Shown: positions 54,685 to 63,836 of the stretch, piece after piece
How positions within the stretch are numbered: position 1 is the stretch's first letter
Layout of the letters: each line of letters starts with the position of its first letter
Origin: Amycolatopsis lexingtonensis
GTDB lineage: Bacteria > Actinomycetota > Actinomycetes > Mycobacteriales > Pseudonocardiaceae
Direction of reading: 5' to 3'
Assembly: GCF_014873755.1 (NCBI RefSeq)
Contig: NZ_JADBEG010000001.1
Span: 2,482,501-2,546,500 of the forward strand
Length of the DNA stretch: 64,000 bases
Made by a program: the position numbers and the translations under genes
The notes under the pieces: generated by a model
What the model was told of the DNA's origin: nothing
The model's input: the letters and a program-made list of their open reading frames with translations, nothing else
Databases searched by the model: none

Positions 54685-56178
54685 ATGGGGGTCAGTCGCG
54701 AGCTGCCGCGGTTCGCCGCGCTGCCGGTGGGGATCGTCGTCGCCGTCCAGGCGGCCGTGCTGACCGCACTGTCCGGCCGGTACGGCTTCCACCGCGACGA
54801 GCTGTACTTCGTCGCGTCGGGCCACCGCCCGGACTGGGGCTACGTCGACAACCCGCCGCTCACGCCGTGGCTCGCCCGCGCGTCGACGGCGGTGTTCGGC
54901 GAAACCCCGACCGGTCTCCGGGTCGTCGCGACCTTGCTGGGCATGGCGACCGTCGTGGTCGTGGCGCTGATCGCCCGCGAATTCGGCGGCGGCCGCGGTG
55001 TCCAGCTGTTCACCGCGCTCGCGACGGCGTTGTCCTCGTACGTCCTGGTCGTGTCGCACATGCTGGCCACCAACTCGGCGGACCTGCTGCTGTGGTCGCT
55101 GATCACGCTGTCCGGGCTGAAGCTGCTGCGTACCGGCGACGGCCGCTGGTGGCTCGCGGTCGGCGCCGCCGCCGGGCTCGGCCTGGCGAACAAGTGGCTG
55201 GTGCTGCTCCTGCTGTCCGGGCTCGGCATCGGCGTCGCCGTTTCCGGGCCACGCCCGGTGTTCCGGACCTGGTGGCTCGCGGCCGGGATCGTGATCGCCG
55301 TCGTGCTCGCCGCGCCGGTCGTGGCCTGGCAGGCGGCGCACGGCTGGCCGATGCTCACCGTCGCCGGCGGGATCAGCGAGGACGACGGCGGCGAGAACCG
55401 CGCGCTCTTCGTGCCGATGCAGCTGGTCCTGCTCTCACCCGTGCTGGTGCCGGTCTGGATCGCCGGGCTCGTGCGGCCGTGGCGCGAGCCGGGGCTGCGC
55501 TGGGCGCGCGCCCTCGCGATCGCCTACCCCGTGGTCTGCCTCGAACTGCTGGCGGTGGGCGGGAAGCCGTACTACGCGATCCCGTTGCTGCTGCCGCTGG
55601 TGGCGCTCGGCGCGGAACCCGTGCTGCGGTGGCTGGGCCGGGGCCGGGCGACCCGGCGCGTGCTCACCGGCGCGGGCACCGCGGTGTGCGTGGTGGTGTC
55701 CGTCCTCATCGGACTCCCCGTGGTACCGCCGACCGCGTTGAACGGCGTCCTGCTGGCCATGAACAAGGAACCCGGCGAGCAGGTCGGCTGGCCGGACTTC
55801 GCGGGCAGCGTGGCGGGCGCCTGGCAGCGGATCCCGGCCACCGAACGGGACACCGCCGTGATCCTCGCGGGCAACTACGGCGAAGCCGGGGCGATCGAGC
55901 GCTACGGCCCGGAGCTCGGGCTGCCGCGGCCGTACTCCGCGCACATGTCCTACGCGGACTGGGGCCCACCGCCGGACCGGCTGGTCGGGCCAGTGCTGCT
56001 GATCGGGCGGATCGACCGCGACTCGCCCGCGGCCAAGCTGATCACCGGCTGCCGGGCGGTCGCGAAACACCACAACGCCGACGGCGTCGACAACGACGAG
56101 GAAGGTGTCGTGCTCTCGCTGTGCGCGCTGACCCGGCCCTGGTCGGCGGCGTGGCCGCAACTACGGCACTACTACTGA
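54685..56178 (+). CDS. GT39/ArnT-like membrane glycosyltransferase
   Basis: A 497-residue polytopic protein with about ten helices. [16 protein letters not shown] (about 34-49) and [10 protein letters not shown] are the first-loop acidic motifs of the GT39/PMT-like fold (glycosyltransferase family 39, dolichyl/polyprenyl-phosphate sugars). It transfers a sugar to an envelope acceptor outside the membrane. GAGGGGAG precedes the ATG. It could be co-transcribed with the decarboxylase. Confidence 0.87.
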   Translation: MGVSRELPRFAALPVGIVVAVQAAVLTALSGRYGFHRDELYFVASGHRPDWGYVDNPPLTPWLARASTAVFGETPTGLRVVATLLGMATVVVVALIAREFGGGRGVQLFTALATALSSYVLVVSHMLATNSADLLLWSLITLSGLKLLRTGDGRWWLAVGAAAGLGLANKWLVLLLLSGLGIGVAVSGPRPVFRTWWLAAGIVIAVVLAAPVVAWQAAHGWPMLTVAGGISEDDGGENRALFVPMQLVLLSPVLVPVWIAGLVRPWREPGLRWARALAIAYPVVCLELLAVGGKPYYAIPLLLPLVALGAEPVLRWLGRGRATRRVLTGAGTAVCVVVSVLIGLPVVPPTALNGVLLAMNKEPGEQVGWPDFAGSVAGAWQRIPATERDTAVILAGNYGEAGAIERYGPELGLPRPYSAHMSYADWGPPPDRLVGPVLLIGRIDRDSPAAKLITGCRAVAKHHNADGVDNDEEGVVLSLCALTRPWSAAWPQLRHYY

Positions 56179-56211
56179 ACGATTCGTCCGGTTCGCGCTA
56201 CGCTCGGGCCC

Positions 56212-57396
56212 ATGGTGGCGAGGCGCACGGCGGTGGCCGTGGTGGGGGCGGGCCCGGCCGGACTCACGGTGGCGAACCTGCTGCGGCGCGCGGGCATCGC
56301 CTGCGTGCTGCTGGAGAAGGAAAGCCGGGCGTTCGTCGAACAGCGGCCGCGGGCCGGGTTCATCGAGGAGTGGGCAGTTCGCGGGCTGGAGCAGCGCGGG
56401 CTGGGCGAGCAGCTCGTCGCGAAGGCGCCCCGGCACGCGGAGTTCGAGTTCCGCTTCGCCGGGAAGCGGCACCCTTTCCGCTACGGCGACGTCACCGGGC
56501 AGCGGCATTTCGTGTACCCGCAACAGCTCCTGGTGACCGACCTGCTCGCCCAGTACACCGACGCGGGCGGGGACGCGGTCTTCGAGGTCTCGGACGTCGA
56601 GCTGCACAACCTGGCCTCGGACTCCCCCGCCGTCACGTTCCGGGACGCCGCGGGCGAGCACCGGATCGACTGCGACTTCGTCGCCGGCTGCGACGGCGCG
56701 CGTGGCGTCTCCCAGGGGTACCTGCCGGCGGAATCGACGGTGAAAGCCCACCACGACTACGGAATCGGCTGGCTGGCGCTGCTCGCCGAGGCGCCGCCGT
56801 CCGCCGACGGCGTGCTGTTCGGCATCCACCCGCGCGGCTTCGGCGCGCACATGGCCCGCACGCCCGACGTCACCCGGTTCTACCTGCAGACGGCGGCCGG
56901 CGAGACCGAGGCGGACTGGCCCGACGAGCGCGTCTGGCAGGAGCTGCAGGCACGGCTGGCGGTGCCGGACGGCCCGATCACCGAGGGACGGCTGATCGAG
57001 AAGCGCGTCCTCGACATGCACAACTACGTCGTCGAACCGATGGCGCACGGCCGCCTGTACCTGGCGGGCGAGTCGGCGCACCTGGTCGCGCCGATCGCGG
57101 CCAAGGGCATGAACCTGGCCCTGCACGACGCTTTCCTGCTCGCGGAGGCCTTCGAGGCGCACTACGCGGGCGATCCTTCGCGGCTGGCCGGGTACTCCGC
57201 CGCGTGCCTGCCACTGGTGTGGCAGTACCAGGAGTTCTCCCTGTGGCTGTCGGACATCTTCCACCACACCGCGGCCACGGCGGAGAACCCGTTCCTGGCG
57301 CGCATCGCGGAGGCCCGGATGCGCCGCCTGCTGGGTTCGCCCGCCGCGGCCGCGGCGTTCGCGGAGCTCTACATCGGCAAGGACGCCGACTTCTAG
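56212..57396 (+). CDS. pobA: 4-Hydroxybenzoate 3-monooxygenase
   Basis: A 394-residue FAD hydroxylase converting 4-hydroxybenzoate to protocatechuate. VVGAGPAGLTVANLLRRAG is the dinucleotide motif, CDGARGV the DG motif, YLAGESAHLVAPIAAKGMN the FAD ribityl site. PRAGFIEEWAVRGLEQ and FVYPQQLLVTD match PobA. No pca genes are nearby. It overlaps the convergent GH29 stop by 4 bases. The start ATG is weakly preceded by a ribosome-binding site. Confidence 0.92.
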   Translation: MVARRTAVAVVGAGPAGLTVANLLRRAGIACVLLEKESRAFVEQRPRAGFIEEWAVRGLEQRGLGEQLVAKAPRHAEFEFRFAGKRHPFRYGDVTGQRHFVYPQQLLVTDLLAQYTDAGGDAVFEVSDVELHNLASDSPAVTFRDAAGEHRIDCDFVAGCDGARGVSQGYLPAESTVKAHHDYGIGWLALLAEAPPSADGVLFGIHPRGFGAHMARTPDVTRFYLQTAAGETEADWPDERVWQELQARLAVPDGPITEGRLIEKRVLDMHNYVVEPMAHGRLYLAGESAHLVAPIAAKGMNLALHDAFLLAEAFEAHYAGDPSRLAGYSAACLPLVWQYQEFSLWLSDIFHHTAATAENPFLARIAEARMRRLLGSPAAAAAFAELYIGKDADF

Positions 57397-59741
57397 CTCC
57401 AGGCGATCTTGAACACCCAGGTGAAGCGGCCGGCTTGCCGCGCCGCGGCCGGGACGTCGATCACCAGCGAGCCGTTTTCCACCGTCCAGTGCAGGTTCCC
57501 GCGGTAGCCGAGCAGGGTCACCCGGTCGCCGGCGCGGATCGGCACCGGTGCGTCGACGACCAGCCTGCTGCCCGGGGCGGCCAGCGAATGGACGTAGAAC
57601 GCTTCGTTCTGCTTGACCGTGAACCGCAGGTCGCCGAGCTGTGCCATGCGTGACCAGTACGTCGTGCCGTAGATGGCCTCGCCGTTGACTTTCAGCCACG
57701 CGCCGGCGTCGCGCAGGTGGCGCTGCATGACGTCCGGGATGGTGCCGTCGAAGTCCGGGCCGATGTCGAGCAGGAAGTTGCCGTTCTTCGAGACGATGTC
57801 GACGAGCGTGCGGACGACCTCCTCCGCCGTCATGTACCGGTCGTCCGGGGTGGCGCGGTTGTACCCGTAGGAGAACGGGTCGAGGCCGCGGCTCGCTTCC
57901 CACTTCGCCACCACGGTGTTCGGGTACGTCGTGTACTCCGGCGTCGTGAAGTCGTGGTCCGGGATGCCGCCGCGGTCGTTGTAGGTGACGTCCTTGGGGC
58001 GCTTGCGGTTCTTCGCGCGGTTGAAGTACTCGGTGAGCACGGTCCGGCTGTCGTTGACGCCGCCGATGTCGAACCACAGCACGTCCGGGTCGAACTCCGA
58101 GATCAGCTCGAGCACCTGCGGCGCCTGGTAGTCGCGGACGAAGTCCTTGCCCGCGGTGTACCCGGTGTAGGGCAGCGCCGCGCCGGTGTACGGGTTGCGC
58201 GGCGCGTGGCCCATCCACGGGTTGTCCGGGTTGAACCATTCGGGCAGCGAGAAGTAGAGGCCGTTGCGCAACTGCGGGGTGTACTTGCGGGACGCCTTGA
58301 ACAGTTCGTCGATGATGTTCCGCTTCGGGCCGAGCTTGACGGAGTTGCGGTCGCTGACCTCGGTGTCCCACAACGCGAAGCCGTCGTGGTGCTTGGACGT
58401 CAGGACGTAGTACTCGGCGCCGGCGTCCGCGATCAGGTTCAGCCAGGTGCGCGGGTCGAACTTCGCCGCGGTGAACATCGGGATGAAGTCGTCGTAGGTG
58501 AAGTTTTCGCCGTACTTCTCGCGGTGGTAGGCGTAGGTGGCGCCGTTCGGGTCCTGCTGGTTCTGCCAGTACCACTCGGCGTACTGCTGCCCGACCGGCG
58601 CCCACGCGGGTACGGCGTAGACACCCCAGTGGATGAAGATGCCGAACTTGCTGTCGTTGAACCAATAGGGCGCGCGATGCGTCGAGAGCGACGCGTCGGT
58701 CGGGCGGAAGTCCGGGACGCCGAGGGTGATCGGCACCTGCTGCGTGGCGAGCGTGCCGCGGCCGGCCGTGACGCGGATCTGGCCGTTCGTGGTGGTCCCT
58801 GGCGGCACGGAGGCGTTCGGCGCGAGGCCGAGCCGCACGGTGGCCTGCTCCCCCGGCGCCAGCGCGCGGATGGCGGCCGGCACGGTGGTCCGGCCGCCGG
58901 GGACGTCGACGGTGACGGTGACCCGGTCGCGGGCCCCGAGCCACACGGTGCCGGCGTTGACGATCGTCGCCTCGGCGGCTTGCGGGCCGCCGTCGGTGAG
59001 CAGGTTCGCGGTCGACCGGCCGTCGAGCACGAGCGCCGAGCGGCCCACGGCGACCGGCTGCAGGGTGAGCGCGAAGACGTGCAGGCTGGCGACGTTCGGC
59101 GCGGGGTTCGCGGTCGTCGGCAGGGTCACGGCGACGGCTTCGCGGGCGGGGTCGACCCAGACCTGGCCGGTGGCGAGCGAGACGGGGTTGTTGTCGACGA
59201 CGCCGCCGGGTGCGTAGCGGAACGGCGAGACGAGGGCGCCGGTGCCGGTGTACCAGTCGGGACCGGAGAGCGAGCCGGTGCTGGTGGTGCCGTCGGCGTA
59301 GTGCACGGTCGCGGTGCCGCCGGTGGTTCCGTAGCTGGCCGCGACCAGGAAGTACGCGACGAAGTAGCGCCCCTTCGGCAGGTCGATCCGCTGCCCGGTG
59401 GCGGCGATGTTGTTCTTCGCGCCGGCGGCCGCGGAGCCGAGCGTGAACGGCACCCCGCCGACGGTGGTGGTCTGCCCGGCGGGCAGGTGCTCGGCCGGGA
59501 AGGTGTACCCGGACCCGTCGAAGTCCCCACCGGTGGCCGACGCGCTGTCGATGCCGTCGTTGGTGAACCAGCTGTCGAGCGCGACGGGAACAGGTGCCGG
59601 CGGCGGGACGATCGGCGTGCCCGGGCCATCGGCCGCGGCGTCGACGGGGCTCGCGCCGGCCGGACTCAGGCCGGCGGCGCTCAGTGCCACGGCGCCACCC
59701 AGGGCGATGCCGAGGGCGTGGCGGCGGGGGAAGGTCGTCAT
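57393..59741 (-). CDS. Secreted GH29 alpha-L-fucosidase
   Basis: A 782-residue protein. A Tat-like leader (RRHALGIALGGAVALSAAG) leads into about 300 residues of beta-sandwich and Ig-like modules (about 50-335). A GH29 barrel follows (about 345-700; KFGIFIHWGVYAVPAW, EYYVLTSKHHDGFALW, VLWFDIGG with the nucleophile Asp), then a C-terminal beta domain. It removes alpha-linked L-fucose from glycans; plant xyloglucan carries such fucose, which would fit the GH74 enzyme, but the genes are far apart. GAGG precedes the ATG. Confidence 0.9.
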   Translation of the reverse strand: MTTFPRRHALGIALGGAVALSAAGLSPAGASPVDAAADGPGTPIVPPPAPVPVALDSWFTNDGIDSASATGGDFDGSGYTFPAEHLPAGQTTTVGGVPFTLGSAAAGAKNNIAATGQRIDLPKGRYFVAYFLVAASYGTTGGTATVHYADGTTSTGSLSGPDWYTGTGALVSPFRYAPGGVVDNNPVSLATGQVWVDPAREAVAVTLPTTANPAPNVASLHVFALTLQPVAVGRSALVLDGRSTANLLTDGGPQAAEATIVNAGTVWLGARDRVTVTVDVPGGRTTVPAAIRALAPGEQATVRLGLAPNASVPPGTTTNGQIRVTAGRGTLATQQVPITLGVPDFRPTDASLSTHRAPYWFNDSKFGIFIHWGVYAVPAWAPVGQQYAEWYWQNQQDPNGATYAYHREKYGENFTYDDFIPMFTAAKFDPRTWLNLIADAGAEYYVLTSKHHDGFALWDTEVSDRNSVKLGPKRNIIDELFKASRKYTPQLRNGLYFSLPEWFNPDNPWMGHAPRNPYTGAALPYTGYTAGKDFVRDYQAPQVLELISEFDPDVLWFDIGGVNDSRTVLTEYFNRAKNRKRPKDVTYNDRGGIPDHDFTTPEYTTYPNTVVAKWEASRGLDPFSYGYNRATPDDRYMTAEEVVRTLVDIVSKNGNFLLDIGPDFDGTIPDVMQRHLRDAGAWLKVNGEAIYGTTYWSRMAQLGDLRFTVKQNEAFYVHSLAAPGSRLVVDAPVPIRAGDRVTLLGYRGNLHWTVENGSLVIDVPAAARQAGRFTWVFKIAWS

Positions 59742-59973
59742 TGAACCTCCAGGGATCGGATGACTACGGCGGAATGACGACAGAGTTCGCCCCTAATCGG
59801 CCCATCTGTCGTTGGTGGAGGTGATTCATCCGATGACTGACCCTGCTCGTTGGGCCTCTCGGTGTCAAGAGGCGATCGATCTGAACCTCGGTGGTGACCG
59901 GTGCGTAGTCCTCAGTGACGAGCTGCAGCACTCGACACCCGCGCCAGACCAGCCGCGACGAAGGGCCAGACCG

Positions 59974-60237
59974 ATGTCCACCTACCCGAACGCGCTGAGC
60001 CGCCGCGCGATCGCCATGCTCAAGGCGATCGCGGCGGGCCGCGCCGAGCTCCGCTGCAGCTGCGAACCCGACCTCCGCGTGGACGGGCTGCCGTGCTGCG
60101 ACCAGACCACCGCCCACGACTTGGCCCGCGCCGGGTTGGTCCGGGCGATCGGGAAGCCGTCGCCGGGTCAGTGGGCGCCGGCGGAATTGACCGACGCCGG
60201 GCACCGCGCCCTGGGCAGTTTTCCTGCCGCCGCTTGA
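59974..60237 (+). CDS. Hypothetical small protein
   Basis: An 87-residue basic protein starting MSTYPNALSRRAIAMLKA, with CSCEPDLRVDG and CCDQTTAHDL cysteines that could bind zinc, and a winged-helix-like ending (ARAGLVRAIG, LTDAGHRALG). AAGGG about ten bases ahead supports this ATG over starts at 59812 and 59833. No partner or family is named. It is followed by a terminator. Confidence 0.65.
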   Translation: MSTYPNALSRRAIAMLKAIAAGRAELRCSCEPDLRVDGLPCCDQTTAHDLARAGLVRAIGKPSPGQWAPAELTDAGHRALGSFPAAA

Positions 60238-60263
60238 GTTTTTCTCTTCCGCACGTTGTTCGT

Positions 60264-60291
60264 GAAGGCCGCCTTCCTGAAGGCGGCCTTC
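60264..60291. terminator. Terminator hairpin
   Basis: GAAGGCCGCCTT and AAGGCGGCCTTC form a 12-bp stem with a 4-base loop, followed by GCGGCTTTT. It lies 27 bases after the stop of the small hypothetical gene. Confidence 0.7.
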
Positions 60292-60335
60292 GCGGCTTTT
60301 CGGCGTGCCCAGGGCGGCGCGGGCGGTGCGGTGGT

Positions 60336-60388
60336 GTCTTGAATGACTCATTCAGGTCTTCGGAGGTCCTGAATGACTCATTCAAGAC
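60336..60388. repeat. Inverted-repeat element A, copy 3
   Basis: GTCTTGAATGACTCATTCAGG and CCTGAATGACTCATTCAAGAC enclose TCTTCGGAGGT. It is the reverse complement of copy 2 with one mismatch (GAC for GAG), so it is inverted relative to the other two. It sits after a terminator in a long gene-free stretch. Confidence 0.85.
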
Positions 60389-60728
60389 GTTTGCCGAGCG
60401 GGTCGGGCAGCGAGTCGGCCAGGCAAACCGGGCGAGCATGAGAAATCGCGGAGCGCACTGAACCCCATCGGGCCGCGGGCCGTGCTCTGGTTGAGGGCGT
60501 CTCGCACCGCCCTCCGGGGTTGCCACGATGCAACGATCCGGGCCAGCCTCCGCCCGGTCGGGACCGGGTGCCCCGGCGAGCGGCCGTCGCGGCAACGGCC
60601 ACCTCGCGCGGGTCCGTCCGGCATCCCCAGAATCCCGGACGGGCCCGCCCCTCGCTGTCCGGGATCTTGTCCGTTCGCTCACCTGATCAGCGGTCCCTGG
60701 GTCGGCGCAATGGGGACACCGTGGGTAC
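60389..60728. other. Gene-free region before SGNH gene
   Basis: About 340 bases after repeat A with no credible gene. The rightmost 60 bases must hold the SGNH promoter; nothing distinctive was seen. Confidence 0.4.
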
Positions 60729-61949
60729 ATGCGACGCTTTCTGGCCGTGAGCGCGGCGATCCTGGCGGGGTTCGGTCTCCTCACGACGGCCGGGAGCGCG
60801 AATCCGGAAAGCGCTCTCCCGAACCTCGCTCAACACTCCGTCGGCGGCTGGGTCGGGACCTGGGCCGCGGCTCCCGCGTCCGCCGTGGCGAACACCCCCG
60901 ACGGCTATCCCGGCTTCTCGATCCGCAACGTCGTGCACACCAGCGCCGGCGGCGGACGGGCGCGCGTCCACCTCTCCAACGCCTTCGGGGCCGCTCCCCT
61001 CACCTTCGGGCACGTCACCCTCGCGGTGCAAAGCGACGGGCCGGACGCCGTTCCGGGGACCCTGCGGGAGCTCACCTTCGGCGGGGCTCCCGGCGTCGTC
61101 GTGCCCGCCGGGGCCGAGGCGCTCAGCGACCCCGCCGAACTGCGCGTGCCCGCCGACGCCAACCTGCTCGTGACGACCTACGTGCCGACCAAGTCCGGGC
61201 CGGTGACCTACCACCCGGCCGCCGCGCAGACGTCGTACTTCACCCGGGCCGGCGACTTCGCCGCCAGCGAGTCCGGTGTGCCCTACACCGAGCAGACTTC
61301 CGTGTGGCACTACGTTTCCGGCGTCGACGTCCAGGGCGGCGCCGAGGCCTCGATCGTGGCGCTGGGCGATTCGATCACCGACGGCGTCGGCTCGCAGACC
61401 GGGGCGAACCACCGGTGGCCGGACTACCTCGCCGACCGGCTGCACGGCCGGTTCGGGGTGCTGAACGCCGGCATCAGCGCCAACCGGCTGCTGCTCGACG
61501 TGCCCGGGTCCGGCGCGGGCCAGAACGCGCTGTCCCGGTTCGACCGCGACGTCCTGAGCGTCGGAGGGGTGCGGACGCTCATCGTGCTCGAAGGCATCAA
61601 CGATATCCAGCAGACCCCGCACCAGACCGACCCGGACGCGATCACGTCGGCCTACCGCCAGCTGGTGGCGCAGGCGCACGCGCGCGGCATCCGGGTCGTC
61701 GGCGCCACGCTCACGCCGTTCAAGGGCTGGCGCGTCTACGACGAAACGCTCGAAGCGACCCGCCAGGCGGTGAACGCGTTCATCCGCACCGGCGGGGTCT
61801 TCGACGCCGTCGCCGACTTCGACGCGGCGGTGCGCGACCCCGCCGATCCGCTCACCCTGCTGCCGGCCTACGACTCCGGCGACCACCTCCACCCCGGCGA
61901 CGCGGGCTACGAGCGGATGGCCGCCGCCGTCCGCCTAGACCGGCTGTGA
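60729..61949 (+). CDS. Secreted SGNH/GDSL-type hydrolase
   Basis: A 406-residue secreted esterase-like protein. A signal peptide (FLAVSAAILAGFGLLTTAGSA) is followed by an N-terminal beta domain (about 35-190) and an SGNH domain: LGDSITDGVG (nucleophile Ser), ISANRLL (oxyanion Gly/Asn region), EGINDI (Asn) and SGDHLHPGDAGY (Asp, His). It probably hydrolyses acetyl or fatty esters, perhaps on wall polysaccharides. It overlaps the convergent MFS stop by 15 bases. Confidence 0.88.
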   Translation: MRRFLAVSAAILAGFGLLTTAGSANPESALPNLAQHSVGGWVGTWAAAPASAVANTPDGYPGFSIRNVVHTSAGGGRARVHLSNAFGAAPLTFGHVTLAVQSDGPDAVPGTLRELTFGGAPGVVVPAGAEALSDPAELRVPADANLLVTTYVPTKSGPVTYHPAAAQTSYFTRAGDFAASESGVPYTEQTSVWHYVSGVDVQGGAEASIVALGDSITDGVGSQTGANHRWPDYLADRLHGRFGVLNAGISANRLLLDVPGSGAGQNALSRFDRDVLSVGGVRTLIVLEGINDIQQTPHQTDPDAITSAYRQLVAQAHARGIRVVGATLTPFKGWRVYDETLEATRQAVNAFIRTGGVFDAVADFDAAVRDPADPLTLLPAYDSGDHLHPGDAGYERMAAAVRLDRL

Positions 61950-63212
61950 GCGCGGGATGAACAGCACCGCGACCAGGCTCAGCACCGCCACCGCCACCAG
62001 GTAGAGCGACACCGAAAGCGAAGTCCCGGTGGCGGTCTGCAGCGCCGTCGCGATCAACGGCGCGAAGCCGCCGCCCAGCACCGCGCCGACCGCGTACGAG
62101 AACGACGCCCCGCTGTAGCGGTAGTGCGGGTCGAACAGCTCCGCGAACAACGCCGACTGTGGCCCGTACGTCGCGCCGAGGCCGATGTTCAGCACCACCA
62201 CCGCCACCAGCAGCCACCCCGTCGCGCGTGTGTCCACCAGCAGGAAGAACGGGATCGGCCAGAGCACCAGCAGCACCGATCCGGCCAGGTAGACCGGTTT
62301 TCGGCCGACGCGGTCCGACCACGCCGCCGTGACGAGGATGCTCACCAGCCACGTCACGCTGCCGACGATCACCACGACCAGCAGCGTGGTCCGGTCGATC
62401 TTCAGCACCGAAGTGCCGTAGGACAGCAGGTACGCCAGGAAGATGTAGCCGATCGCGGTGTTCGCGATGAAGCTGCCGGACGCCACGAGCAGTGCCCGCG
62501 GCCGCTCGCGCAGCACGTCGACCATCGGACGGCTGCTGCGGGCTTCCTCGTCCCGCAACCGCGTGAAGACCGGGCTTTCCTCGATCCGCAGCCGGATCAC
62601 CAGGCCGACGCCGACCAGCACGATGCTCGCCAGGAACGGCACCCGCCAGCCCCACGACGCGAACTGCGCGTCGGTCAGGGACCGGCCGAGGACGAAGAAC
62701 ATCAGCTGCGCCAGGATGAGGCCGGCCGGGACGCCGATCTGCGAGAAGGCGCCGTAGCGGCCGCGGTGCCCCTCCGGCGCGTGCTCGACCGCCATCAGCG
62801 CCGCCCCGCCCCATTCGCCGCCCGCGCTCAGCCCCTGCAGGAGCCGCAGTATCAGCAGCAGGATGGGCGCCCAGACCCCGATCGCGGAGTACGTCGGCAG
62901 CAGCCCGACGCCGACCGTGGCCACGCCCATCAGGAGCAGCGACAGCACCAGCATCGCCTTGCGCCCGACCCGGTCGCCGAAGTGGCCCCAGAGGATCCCG
63001 CCGACCGGGCGGGCGAGGAAGCCGACCCCGAGCGTCGCGAACGCGGCGAGGGTGCCGGAAGCGGGTGACAGCGTCGTGAAGAACAGCTTGCCGAACACGA
63101 GCGCCGTCGCCGTGCTGTAGATGAAGTAGTCGTACCACTCGATCGTGGTCCCCACCGCGCTCGCCACGGCGACCCGGCGCAGCTGCCGGGCCGCGACCGC
63201 GGGGGTGCTCAC
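61935..63212 (-). CDS. MHS-family metabolite:proton symporter
   Basis: A 425-residue MFS permease of the MHS branch (12 helices): VGTTIEWYDYFIYSTATAL, LARPVGGILWGHFGDRVGRK, RLLQGLSAGGEWGGA, IEESPVF and the second-half DRVGRKPV motif. The family moves citrate, ketoglutarate, shikimate or related acids. GTG at 63212 overlaps the acetyltransferase stop, so it is translated with that gene. Confidence 0.9.
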   Translation of the reverse strand: MSTPAVAARQLRRVAVASAVGTTIEWYDYFIYSTATALVFGKLFFTTLSPASGTLAAFATLGVGFLARPVGGILWGHFGDRVGRKAMLVLSLLLMGVATVGVGLLPTYSAIGVWAPILLLILRLLQGLSAGGEWGGAALMAVEHAPEGHRGRYGAFSQIGVPAGLILAQLMFFVLGRSLTDAQFASWGWRVPFLASIVLVGVGLVIRLRIEESPVFTRLRDEEARSSRPMVDVLRERPRALLVASGSFIANTAIGYIFLAYLLSYGTSVLKIDRTTLLVVVIVGSVTWLVSILVTAAWSDRVGRKPVYLAGSVLLVLWPIPFFLLVDTRATGWLLVAVVVLNIGLGATYGPQSALFAELFDPHYRYSGASFSYAVGAVLGGGFAPLIATALQTATGTSLSVSLYLVAVAVLSLVAVLFIPRSQPV

Positions 63213-63751
63213 GACCCGGCGAGTGCGGCCGTCGGGACCAGGTCCTCGGCGAGCAGGTCCATCAGCAGCCCGTCGTGCCAGCTGCCGTCGGGCCCGCGCT
63301 CGTAGGAGCGCATCCGGCCGACCGGCCGGAAGCCGAGGGACTGGTAGAGCTTGATCGCGGCTTCGTTGTCCGCCGCTGGGTCGATCACCACCCGGTGGTG
63401 CCCGCGCACGGTGAACAGGTGCTCGGCCAGCGTCCGGATGGCGTCCGAACCCAGGCCGCGGCCCTGCCACGCGGGGTGCACGGCGATGTCGATGCCGGCG
63501 TGGCGGTACTGCGGATCGGCTTCCTCGAAAGCGAGTTCGATGCCCACGACGACGTCGTCGTGTTCGATGGCGTAGGTCGTGGTGCCCTCGTCCGGGTCCA
63601 GCAAGTAGGACACCTGGGCGGCCACCGGCTCCTCGGCGTCGGCCCACCAGCGGGCGACTTCGGGGTGCGACAGGATCTCCTCGAACCGGGCGGCGTCCGG
63701 GGCGGCGGCGGGCCGCAGCCGGACACGGCTACCGGTGATCAGGCCGGTCAT
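63209..63751 (-). CDS. AAC(6')-like GNAT acetyltransferase
   Basis: A 180-residue acetyltransferase similar in layout to aminoglycoside 6'-N-acetyltransferases and ribosomal-protein acetylases: VRLRPAAAPDAARFEEIL, HPEVARWW, GIDIAVHPAWQGRGLGSDAIRTL (acetyl-CoA loop) and YQSLGFRPVGRMRSYE. Substrate is unknown. ATG at 63751 gives the family start; the frame is open upstream. It is coupled to the MHS transporter. Confidence 0.85.
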   Translation of the reverse strand: MTGLITGSRVRLRPAAAPDAARFEEILSHPEVARWWADAEEPVAAQVSYLLDPDEGTTTYAIEHDDVVVGIELAFEEADPQYRHAGIDIAVHPAWQGRGLGSDAIRTLAEHLFTVRGHHRVVIDPAADNEAAIKLYQSLGFRPVGRMRSYERGPDGSWHDGLLMDLLAEDLVPTAALAGS

Positions 63752-63801
63752 CGGCCCAGTGTCGTCGCCCGGCGGGCCGGTGTCGAGCCCCGAACGGGGC
63801 A

Positions 63802-63827
63802 GGTCAGCCGTCCGTTCGCGGCTGACC
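63802..63827. terminator. Terminator hairpin for the right-edge gene
   Basis: GGTCAGCCG/CGGCTGACC, a 9-bp stem with an 8-base loop, 10 bases after the stop of the truncated gene on the minus strand. A smaller GCCCC/GGGGC stem (63788-63801) adjoins it. Confidence 0.5.
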
Positions 63828-63836
63828 CGGCCGGCG

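Noticed and set aside
60806..60819. Palindrome-like GGAAAGCGCTCTCC near the SGNH start
   Set aside because: It has several mismatches to the CebR box and lies within the coding sequence of the signal-peptide region.
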